Source: Sediminibacterium salmoneum NBRC 103935 (GTDB lineage: Bacteria; Bacteroidota; Bacteroidia; Chitinophagales; Chitinophagaceae). Taken from it: 56,713 bases of DNA. Below, piece by piece: positions 16,125 to 23,222 of this stretch. Location of the stretch: NCBI RefSeq assembly GCF_000511175.1, contig NZ_KI866530.1:1134878-1191590 (forward strand). The letters run 5' to 3'. The stretch's first letter is position 1; every line of letters begins with the position of its first letter. The notes below the pieces were generated by a model, which ran no database searches, was not told the origin of the DNA, and was given only the letters and a program-made list of their open reading frames with translations. The translations under genes were made by a program, and so were the position numbers.

Positions 16125-17525
16125 CTATGCAACTACGGATTGTCCGGAGCTGACCCACTCATTCATACCTGGAGAATAGTTAACAATATTATTAAAACCA
16201 TTTTTTGCAAGAATAGAATAGCCAATAGACGCCCTGTCTCCACCCTGACAGTGTATCATTACTTTTTTGGTTTTGCTTATTTTATTCAGGTTGTCTGGCA
16301 ATGTTCCTACGAATACGTTTTCGGCACCTTCAATATGACCTGCATTAAACTCAGCAACACCTCTCAAATCAACTACCTGAACTTCTGAATCTTTGGCCAA
16401 TGCTTTAGCTGTTTCCAGATCTACCTGATTTACTTTGCTTAAAGTACCGCCCGCCTTAGAATATGCATCTACAGATGGTAAATAACCTGCAATATTATCC
16501 AAACCAATTCTCATTAATTTTCTGGTTAAATCATCCAACATAGATTCATCTGCCAGAATCATGAAAGGTTCGTCATAAGTAAGGTACCATCCCGCCCAGG
16601 TTGCAAAAGAATTATTACCCTGAACATTTAAGCTACCAGGAATAAATCCAGCGGCAAACTCTGATTTGGGTCTTGCATCAAGTAACTTGATACCTTTTGC
16701 CATATTTGCATTCACTTCCTCTATTGAAAGTTGCTTTAGCTTGGGAACTTCAGTTAATAAAGGACGATCTACCTTGTTCAACTTCTTCATCATGGCAAAA
16801 TATTTCGGCGGCTCCGGTTGATCGGCCAACAGAAATTTGATAAATCCATCTTCATTTTTGGCATACTGGAATGCCCAGTTTCTGGCTTTCTCATAACCCA
16901 CTGTTGTACTTGGAACAGCACCCAAAGCCTTACCACAGGCAGATCCTGCACCATGGCCTGGCCAAACCTGTACATAATCTGGCAATGCATTGAACTTATT
17001 AATGCTCTGATACATTTGCTTGGCGCCTTTATCCTGGGTTCCTATCATACCTGCTGCTTTCTCTAACAAATCAGGTCTTCCAATATCACCTACGAAAACA
17101 AAATCGCCAGTGAATAACATAACCGGCTCATTACTTGCAGGATGATCTGTTAAAAGGAAACTGATACTTTCCGGAGTATGCCCCGGCGTATGCATTACTT
17201 TAAAACTCAGATTACCCAACTTGATAATATCGTTATCTTTTAATCCTACATGAGGAAACTCATACTCCCATCCTTCTCCACCTTCAGCAGATAAATACAG
17301 CTGTGCACCGGTTAGTTTAGCCAGCTCTCTTGATCCCGCAAGGAAATCTGCGTGAATATGTGTTTCAAAAATATGGGTGATGGTCATATTATTGGCCTTG
17401 GCAATTTCAAGATAGGTATCCACATCTCTCTTGGCATCTATCACTGCAGCCACACCTGCTTTCTGGCAGCCTATAAAATAACTGGCTTGTGCTAAACTCT
17501 TGTCGTAAATGTGTTGAAAAAACAT
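16125..17525 (-). CDS. CstB-like persulfide dioxygenase-rhodanese fusion (copy 2)
   Basis: 466 residues with the same order as copy 1: an ETHE1-type metallo-beta-lactamase domain (H56-x-H58-x-D60, H112, D141), a linker SACGK (C197) and two rhodanese domains. The first rhodanese has lost its cysteine (ILADES, Ala325 at the position), while the second keeps C426 (HCQGGDRAS). One degenerate and one active rhodanese is the pattern described for Staphylococcus CstB. It should turn glutathione-type or low-molecular-weight persulfides into sulfite and thiosulfate in the cytosol. It is a single-gene unit between its own operator and a strong terminator. Confidence 0.9.
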   Translation of the reverse strand: MFFQHIYDKSLAQASYFIGCQKAGVAAVIDAKRDVDTYLEIAKANNMTITHIFETHIHADFLAGSRELAKLTGAQLYLSAEGGEGWEYEFPHVGLKDNDIIKLGNLSFKVMHTPGHTPESISFLLTDHPASNEPVMLFTGDFVFVGDIGRPDLLEKAAGMIGTQDKGAKQMYQSINKFNALPDYVQVWPGHGAGSACGKALGAVPSTTVGYEKARNWAFQYAKNEDGFIKFLLADQPEPPKYFAMMKKLNKVDRPLLTEVPKLKQLSIEEVNANMAKGIKLLDARPKSEFAAGFIPGSLNVQGNNSFATWAGWYLTYDEPFMILADESMLDDLTRKLMRIGLDNIAGYLPSVDAYSKAGGTLSKVNQVDLETAKALAKDSEVQVVDLRGVAEFNAGHIEGAENVFVGTLPDNLNKISKTKKVMIHCQGGDRASIGYSILAKNGFNNIVNYSPGMNEWVSSGQSVVA

Positions 17526-17588
17526 ATGGTTTCGTTTTTAAGTTTATAATTTATGATGCAAATATCAATTGTGAAAAATTGGCGTTTG

Positions 17589-17602
17589 GTAACTTTTGTT
17601 GC
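17589..17602 (-). promoter_or_regulatory. Putative Crp/Fnr operator (GTAACttttGTTGC) for CstB-like copy 2
   Basis: One mismatch from the perfect repeat, centred 70 bp before the ATG at 17525. The minus strand has GATATTTG with its G at 17559, 36.5 bp from the centre. One base separates the site from the stop codon of the upstream tauE-like gene. Confidence 0.58.
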
Positions 17603-17603
17603 A

Positions 17604-18419
17604 TTAGTGTCCCCCACCTGCAGGAAACAATAATTCTTTTATAATGATGTAAATACCCATGATTAAAACAAACCAGCCAAATGCCTTTTTTAGTTTTTCA
17701 CCCGGTATTTTTTTAGATAAAAAGATTCCGCCGAAAATGCCCACCACTGCAAATGCTGTGAATGTTATCAGCAATTTCCAGTCAATCACTTCACTGCCCT
17801 GCAAGTCACCTGTAAACCCAATCAACGATTTGGCAGCTATGATGAATAAAGAAGTACCCACTGCTAGCTTCATCGGCATTTTAGCCAGCAAAACAAGTGC
17901 AGGAATAATTAAGAATCCACCTCCTGCTCCTACCAGACCAGTTAAAACACCCACCAATGATCCTTCTAATAGTATCATGGGATAATTGTATTGCATTGGC
18001 AGGTTTTCATCTGTCGCTTGCTTCTTCCCTGGCTTGATCATACTTACAGAAGCCAGAATCATTACTACAGCAAAAAGCAACATCAGGGCAATGGGCTTGG
18101 TGATAACTATGGAACCAATAGTAGCCACTTCTTTAGGAATCAATGGAACCAGCCACAGACGGGTAGCATATACTGCTGCGATGGATGGAATACCGAATAT
18201 CAATACGGTTTTAAAATCAACTCTTTTCTGCGTGGCACTTTGAATACCGCCAACCAATGCGGTGGAACCCACAATAAACAGGGAATAGGCGGTTGCCAAA
18301 ACCGGGTCAACCCCCATAATATACACCAGAATAGGAACGGTTAAAATAGACCCACCGCTACCGATAAGTCCAAGTGAAATACCAACCAATGCAGCTAATA
18401 AATAACCTAGTATGATCAT
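17604..18419 (-). CDS. TauE/SafE (TSUP) family sulfite or sulfur-anion exporter
   Basis: The ATG at 18419 gives 271 residues; the open frame further upstream runs through tRNA-Cys and is not coding. About eight transmembrane helices are present with the paired family motifs GLIGSGGSILTVPIL near the N-terminus and GLVGAGGGFLIIPAL in the middle. TSUP proteins export sulfite, thiosulfate or sulfonates. Next to CstB-like enzymes it most likely removes sulfite or thiosulfate, as tauE does in the Staphylococcus cst operon. It has its own operator. Confidence 0.9.
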   Translation of the reverse strand: MIILGYLLAALVGISLGLIGSGGSILTVPILVYIMGVDPVLATAYSLFIVGSTALVGGIQSATQKRVDFKTVLIFGIPSIAAVYATRLWLVPLIPKEVATIGSIVITKPIALMLLFAVVMILASVSMIKPGKKQATDENLPMQYNYPMILLEGSLVGVLTGLVGAGGGFLIIPALVLLAKMPMKLAVGTSLFIIAAKSLIGFTGDLQGSEVIDWKLLITFTAFAVVGIFGGIFLSKKIPGEKLKKAFGWFVLIMGIYIIIKELLFPAGGGH

Positions 18420-18467
18420 TGAATCAATTTTAGAATACAAAAATGGAGAATCAAAAAGGTAAAGATG

Positions 18468-18481
18468 GTTACAAAAGTTAC
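18468..18481 (-). promoter_or_regulatory. Putative Crp/Fnr operator (GTTACaaaaGTTAC) for the tauE-like gene
   Basis: One mismatch from the perfect repeat, centred 55 bp before the ATG at 18419. On the minus strand a TTTTTG run has its G at 18438, 36.5 bp from the centre. It lies between the tRNA-Cys terminator and the tauE-like gene. Confidence 0.58.
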
Positions 18482-18503
18482 AAAATGGCAACGATCTAAA
18501 AAC

Positions 18504-18531
18504 AAAAAGGGCTGTCTTTCGACAACCCTTT
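18504..18531 (-). terminator. Rho-independent terminator of tRNA-Cys
   Basis: On the minus strand AAAGGGTTGTC and GACAGCCCTTT form a stem with one mismatch around a GAAA tetraloop, then TTTTTG. It begins 4 bp past the tRNA and insulates the tauE promoter. Confidence 0.85.
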
Positions 18532-18534
18532 CGG

Positions 18535-18605
18535 AGGTCCCGAGCGGATTCGAACCGCTGTAGAAGCTTTTGCAGAGCTCTGCCTAGCCACTCGGCCACA
18601 GGACC
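18535..18605 (-). tRNA. tRNA-Cys (anticodon GCA)
   Basis: A 71-nt minus-strand tRNA. The acceptor starts GGTCCTG, the discriminator is U as expected for cysteine, and the anticodon loop CTGCAAA gives GCA. The D arm has GCCGAGTGGCTAGGC and the T loop GGTTCGAATCC. CCA is not encoded. It borders the sulfur block. Confidence 0.94.
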
Positions 18606-18694
18606 TTGTTTGGGGATGCAAAAATAGCGGAAAGAAAGGAATTTTAAAATTCTAAATAAGAAATCCCGAATTTTACTGTCTAATCTTATTAAAT

Positions 18695-19573
18695 ATGCTC
18701 AGAATTGCTGAAAGTGAATTGATCATTAACGACAGAGGTGCAGTTTATCATTTAAATGTGAAACCAGAAGAACTGGCTACGACCATCATTACGGTTGGTG
18801 ATCCGGGTAGAGTTGCTGAAGTAAGCAAGCATTTTGACAAAATTGAAGGTAAGTACGAACACAGAGAATTCATAACCCATACGGGTACCATAGGGCAGAA
18901 AAGACTTTCAGTAGTTTCCACCGGAATAGGTCCTGATAATATTGATATCGTTTTCAATGAACTGGACGCTTTGGCCAATATTGATTTTAGCACCAGAACC
19001 ATCAAGCCTGCGCATACCAAACTTACCATAGTGAGAATGGGTACTTCCGGAGCTTTACAGGCGGATATTCCTGTTGATAGCTTTGTAGCCAGCACACATG
19101 GATTGGGGGTAGACAATCTGCTTCATTTTTACAAGCAGCAGAATAATGAGGAAGAATCGCAGATATTAAACGCCTTTGACACACACACTCAATTGGGCAG
19201 CAATGGGGTAACTCCTTATATGGCATCAGCATCTGCCAGTGTACTCAAAGAATTTGTAAATGGTTTCCATCATGGCATTACGGTTACCTGTCCGGGATTT
19301 TATGGACCACAGGGAAGAATTTTACGCTTACCACTGCAATTCCCCAACCTGATTCCACAATTAACCAGTTTCAGCTACGGGAATCACCGCATTACCAATT
19401 TTGAGATGGAAACCAGTGCTATGTATGGATTAGGGAAACTTCTAAATCATAACTGCTTAAGTCTTAGTGCAATAGTTGCTAATCGGGTACAACAAAGTTT
19501 TAGTAAAGACGGGGGCAAAGCAGTAGAATCCCTAATCGTAAAAAGCCTGGAAATATTGTCCGGCATGCAATAA
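18695..19573 (+). CDS. Nucleoside phosphorylase (uridine phosphorylase-like)
   Basis: 292 residues of the PNP/UDP phosphorylase family. It has the phosphate-binding start TVGDPGRV (about 32-39), the sugar/phosphate loop RMGTSGAL (about 113-120) and the signature NFEMETSAMYGLG (about 233-245), whose Glu binds the ribose. It would split a nucleoside with phosphate into base and ribose 1-phosphate for salvage in the cytosol. Uridine is the likeliest substrate. It is the first gene rightward after the sulfur block. Confidence 0.87.
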   Translation: MLRIAESELIINDRGAVYHLNVKPEELATTIITVGDPGRVAEVSKHFDKIEGKYEHREFITHTGTIGQKRLSVVSTGIGPDNIDIVFNELDALANIDFSTRTIKPAHTKLTIVRMGTSGALQADIPVDSFVASTHGLGVDNLLHFYKQQNNEEESQILNAFDTHTQLGSNGVTPYMASASASVLKEFVNGFHHGITVTCPGFYGPQGRILRLPLQFPNLIPQLTSFSYGNHRITNFEMETSAMYGLGKLLNHNCLSLSAIVANRVQQSFSKDGGKAVESLIVKSLEILSGMQ

Positions 19574-19612
19574 ATATTTTTTCAGCCCATTTTTAGATAG
19601 TAAATTTGATTA

Positions 19613-19975
19613 ATGTCTGAAAATACAAAGCCAGAGATATCCATTTATCAGCATTCCATTATGGCTGCGAAGGAAGTATACCAGCTTACCTGTATGCTTC
19701 CCGTACAGCAACGCTTTGTATTAACCGCTCAACTCAGAAGAACCATCATTATTGTTTGCAACCGTGTATCAGCCATTGCTAATGCCCAAACCAAACCAAC
19801 CCTTAAGTGGCAGTCTGCTCAATTCATCAAGAGTTACGCAGAATTAATCACACAAATGAAAATGTCTATCAGATTAGGGCATTTCAGAGAATCAGACTTA
19901 GCGGAACTCAGCAATTTCATGGACCAGATACTAGTCATTAGCGAATCAAATATCCAGGCAGGCTATCGCAATTAA
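19613..19975 (+). CDS. Four-helix bundle protein (23S rRNA intervening-sequence family)
   Basis: 120 residues, all helical by appearance. The pattern EVYQLTCMLPVQQRFVLTAQLRR at about 23-45 is typical of the small four-helix bundle proteins first found in 23S rRNA intervening sequences. The function is unknown; members form pentamers and may bind RNA or DNA. It stands free of any rRNA gene here, between the nucleoside phosphorylase and dapF. Confidence 0.8.
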   Translation: MSENTKPEISIYQHSIMAAKEVYQLTCMLPVQQRFVLTAQLRRTIIIVCNRVSAIANAQTKPTLKWQSAQFIKSYAELITQMKMSIRLGHFRESDLAELSNFMDQILVISESNIQAGYRN

Positions 19976-20011
19976 ACGCTGTTACTTCCCCATTTCAACC
20001 TAAATTGCAAC

Positions 20012-20812
20012 ATGCATTTAGTCTTCTTTAAATACCAGGGAACGGGTAACGACTTTGTTATTCTGGATAACAGAAACAACCAAATTCAACTCAATCAAAA
20101 AGATATTGCTCTTTTATGCCATAGAAGATTTGGTATAGGGGCTGATGGATTAATGCTGCTGAATAGTCGGGCGGGCTATGATTTTGAAATGAAATATTAC
20201 AATGCGGATGGTGCTGAAGGCAGCATGTGCGGTAATGGCGGAAGATGTCTTACCCAATTTGCTTTTGATTCCGGAATTATAAAAGAAAAATATCAATTCA
20301 TTGCTTCGGACGGACCACATGAGGCCATTGTAACACAAAGTGGCTGGGTTAAATTAAAAATGATTGATGTAAAAAGCATAAGCCAGCTTTCTGGAGCTTG
20401 CACCATCAATACAGGCTCCCCTCATTATGTGCAAGAAGTGATGAATCTGGAAGAATTTAACGTAGTGGCAGAAGGAAAAAAAATCAGGTATAACAAGGAG
20501 TATAAAGAGAAAGGCATCAACGTAAACTTTGTTGAAAGAGTAAACAAGGATGAACTCTACGTCAGAACCTATGAACGTGGGGTTGAAGATGAAACCTACA
20601 GTTGCGGCACAGGCGTTACTGCGGCCGCAATAATAATGTCAATGGAGAATGACACTCCTAAACAAACCGTACAAATTAAAACCAAAGGCGGAAGCCTTGC
20701 CGTTGAATTTGAAAGAACCGGAAAGCAAAGCTTTCAAGATATCTGGTTGTGTGGGCCTGCGGAATTGGTATTCAAAGGAACAATTAATGTAAACGGGATT
20801 TCTAAAGTGTAA
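20012..20812 (+). CDS. dapF: Diaminopimelate epimerase
   Basis: 266 residues. It interconverts LL- and meso-diaminopimelate for lysine and peptidoglycan synthesis, using two cysteines as base and acid. Both are present: C73 in MCGNGGRC and C198 in YSCGTGVTA. Length and motif spacing are normal for the family. It is 3 bp ahead of the corA-like gene, forming an operon of unrelated functions with the following Nudix gene. Confidence 0.95.
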   Translation: MHLVFFKYQGTGNDFVILDNRNNQIQLNQKDIALLCHRRFGIGADGLMLLNSRAGYDFEMKYYNADGAEGSMCGNGGRCLTQFAFDSGIIKEKYQFIASDGPHEAIVTQSGWVKLKMIDVKSISQLSGACTINTGSPHYVQEVMNLEEFNVVAEGKKIRYNKEYKEKGINVNFVERVNKDELYVRTYERGVEDETYSCGTGVTAAAIIMSMENDTPKQTVQIKTKGGSLAVEFERTGKQSFQDIWLCGPAELVFKGTINVNGISKV

Positions 20813-20815
20813 AAA

Positions 20816-21754
20816 ATGATCCAGTACTTTAAAAATATAGACGGTCAGACCATTGAAATTCAGAAAGCAGATCAGGGCGTATGGGTAAATCTGGTACCTC
20901 CGTTTAAAGAAGAAGAATTTGTAGAACTAAGTGAAGAACTGGAAATCCCCATTGAATTTTTAAGAGATTCCCTGGATATTGATGAACGCCCTCGTTATGA
21001 AATGGAGGACAATGTTAAAATCATTATCATCAAGACCCCAACAGAGAACAATTCGTTCAATGATTCGGATGCTTTTTACATTACCATACCTATTTGTATT
21101 ATTCTAACTCATAATCAAATTATCACTGTTAACTCTTTTGATAATGGCGCTATTAAAAAATTCCTGAACACTTTTCAAAAAAGACACCCCGACAAGAGAA
21201 ATATGATGGTATTGAAAGTGTTTGAAAAAGTAGTACAAACATTTCTGGATTACCTGAAAGAAATTAACCACAGCAGAAATCAATACGAGCAAAGTTTATA
21301 CGACAGTAACAGCAATGTAGACTTACTGAAATTAATGCGTGTACAAAAAAGCCTGGTGTATTTTGTAACCGCATTAAGAAGCAACGAAATGCTGATGATG
21401 AAACTGGAAAGAACCAATTTTCTTGGATTAAACGAAGACGAAAGAGAGTTCCTGCAGGATTTAATTGTAGATACCAGTCAGGCATTGGAAATGGCGAATA
21501 TTTATACCAATATCCTAAGCAGTACCATGGATGCATTTGCCAGTATCATCAGCAATAATCTGAACAATGTAATGAAGCGTTTAACTTCCATCACCATTAT
21601 TCTATCCTTACCCATTTTGGTAACCAGTATTTATGGCATGAATGTAGATATACCCTACCAACATTCCAATCATGCTTTTTATATCCCGGTAATTATTTCT
21701 CTTTGCGTTTCCATCATTATCGGAGGTTATTTTTATAAGAAAAAATGGTTTTAA
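20816..21754 (+). CDS. corA: CorA family magnesium/divalent metal transporter
   Basis: 312 residues. A soluble N-terminal funnel domain (about 1-245, with long helices after about 130) leads to two C-terminal transmembrane helices. The pore signature YGMNVD lies at about 272-277, just after the first one. CorA pentamers admit Mg2+ or Co2+ through the inner membrane. The C-terminal basic tail YKKKWF is typical. It sits between dapF (3 bp) and a Nudix gene (3 bp). Confidence 0.93.
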   Translation: MIQYFKNIDGQTIEIQKADQGVWVNLVPPFKEEEFVELSEELEIPIEFLRDSLDIDERPRYEMEDNVKIIIIKTPTENNSFNDSDAFYITIPICIILTHNQIITVNSFDNGAIKKFLNTFQKRHPDKRNMMVLKVFEKVVQTFLDYLKEINHSRNQYEQSLYDSNSNVDLLKLMRVQKSLVYFVTALRSNEMLMMKLERTNFLGLNEDEREFLQDLIVDTSQALEMANIYTNILSSTMDAFASIISNNLNNVMKRLTSITIILSLPILVTSIYGMNVDIPYQHSNHAFYIPVIISLCVSIIIGGYFYKKKWF

Positions 21755-21757
21755 GCA

Positions 21758-22216
21758 ATGCCGCTATTTAATGTTCGTGTTTACGGAATACTGATAGATC
21801 AATACCAGCGATTACTGGTAACCGATGAGTTTATACGGGGAGCTTATATTACCAAACTTCCGGGCGGAGGATTGGAATTCGGAGAGGGAACCAGAGACTG
21901 TTTAAAACGGGAATTCAGGGAAGAGACCGGGTTGGACATAAATATAGGTACGCATTTTTACACCACCGATTTTTTTCAAATTTCAGCCTTCAATAATAAA
22001 GACCAGATCATTTCCATTTACTATCGCGTGCATGCAGCCAATACAGCTATCCTGCCTACCAGTGATATCCCATTTTCTTTTCGGCCAGAGCAAATAAAAG
22101 ACCCCAATGGAGAAGCAGAGGTATTCAGATGGATTCCTTTGGAAAGCTTGTCAGAAAAAGACATGACACTTCCAATAGATAAAGTAGTGGTAAAACTTTT
22201 AAAAGAAAATGCCTAA
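21758..22216 (+). CDS. Nudix hydrolase
   Basis: 152 residues with a full Nudix box, from GGLEFGEG through REFREETGL (about 36-60), fitting Gx5Ex7REUxEExGU. Such enzymes split a nucleoside diphosphate linked to another group; the substrate is not evident. It is the third gene of the dapF operon. Its last 18 bases overlap the end of the convergent dipeptide epimerase gene. Confidence 0.9.
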   Translation: MPLFNVRVYGILIDQYQRLLVTDEFIRGAYITKLPGGGLEFGEGTRDCLKREFREETGLDINIGTHFYTTDFFQISAFNNKDQIISIYYRVHAANTAILPTSDIPFSFRPEQIKDPNGEAEVFRWIPLESLSEKDMTLPIDKVVVKLLKENA

Positions 22217-23212
22217 GCCGGGCTTACCCGTAAGTTGAACCTTTCCATTATTGTATGTTATACCTTTTGCGTTGGATTCGGTAAGCAGCAAAGGACCGTC
22301 CATATCCACATAGTCTAGCTGTGGCAAAAAATGGGCAATGGCAGCTGAGCCAATTACAGATTCATTCATGCTACCCATCATTACTTTCAATCCTAACTCT
22401 CTGGCTTCCTTTATCATTCTTCTAGCCGGTGTAATACCACTGCACTTGGTTAATTTGATATTGATTCCATGAAAATAACCTGCACATTTTGCAACATCTT
22501 TTTCACCAACGCAGGATTCATCGGCCATCAGGGGAAGTGATGAAGAAGCATATAACAATTTCATGCCCTCCCAATTATCTTTTGCCAAAGGTTGTTCAAC
22601 CAGCTCTACTCCCAATTCGGCTAGTTCCGGTATAAGTGCAACTGCCTGTTCTGTGGTCCAACCTGCATTGGCATCCACTCTGAAAATTGCAGCCGTTTTT
22701 TCTCTAAGCGCTTTTATGATACCAATATCATCCGGCGTACCCAGTTTAATTTTATAAATCGGCCAGGGTTTCGCCAGCATTTTCTCTACCATTTTTTCAG
22801 GGGAATCTATGCCGATGGTAAAATCACAAACAGGCAATTCTTCTGACCAGCTGGTATCCCATAATTCATACAGTGGCTTGCCCTTCATCTGACCATACAA
22901 ATCCCAGCCGGCTATATCCAACGCAGCAACCAAAAATGGATTATCTGGAAAAAGATGATGCAGATAATGCCAGTACCTTTCCGGATCGGTCATGGCAAAT
23001 TTGGCTGCCATCTTATGTTTAGCCGTTAAATCGGCTATCATTTTATCTACTGTAATATCATAGTAAGCAATGGCCGGAGCTTCTCCGTATCCGGTAAACG
23101 GGCCAAGGTTCAATGCCACCAACAGGGCTTCCTGATGTGTTTTGGTTCTGCCATTCGATATAGTAAAAGGATGGGCGAATGGTAAACTGGTCCTGGTATA
23201 TCTTAACTCCAC
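22199..23212 (-). CDS. Dipeptide epimerase, enolase superfamily (L-Ala-D/L-Glu epimerase-like)
   Basis: 337 residues starting at GTG. The enolase capping domain (about 1-125) is followed by the barrel with KIKLG (first catalytic lysine pair, about 155), metal ligands in FRVDANAG, VELVEQP and ADES, and the second lysine in INIKLTK. These residues fit the L-Ala-D/L-Glu epimerase group of the muconate-lactonising subgroup, used in recycling murein peptides. It follows malQ by 10 bp, but the link to starch metabolism is unclear. Confidence 0.88.
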   Translation of the reverse strand: MELRYTRTSLPFAHPFTISNGRTKTHQEALLVALNLGPFTGYGEAPAIAYYDITVDKMIADLTAKHKMAAKFAMTDPERYWHYLHHLFPDNPFLVAALDIAGWDLYGQMKGKPLYELWDTSWSEELPVCDFTIGIDSPEKMVEKMLAKPWPIYKIKLGTPDDIGIIKALREKTAAIFRVDANAGWTTEQAVALIPELAELGVELVEQPLAKDNWEGMKLLYASSSLPLMADESCVGEKDVAKCAGYFHGINIKLTKCSGITPARRMIKEARELGLKVMMGSMNESVIGSAAIAHFLPQLDYVDMDGPLLLTESNAKGITYNNGKVQLTGKPGLGIFF

Positions 23213-23222
23213 TTCTTGCTGG

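Noticed and set aside
18420..18599. A 60-residue N-terminal extension of the tauE frame
   Set aside because: The stretch covers the tRNA-Cys gene, its terminator and the operator, so it cannot be protein coding; the ATG at 18419 fits the family.
20035..20060. A GTAAC...TTGTTA pattern at the start of dapF
   Set aside because: It is in coding sequence, the spacing does not fit the 14-bp repeat, and dapF has no link to sulfur handling.
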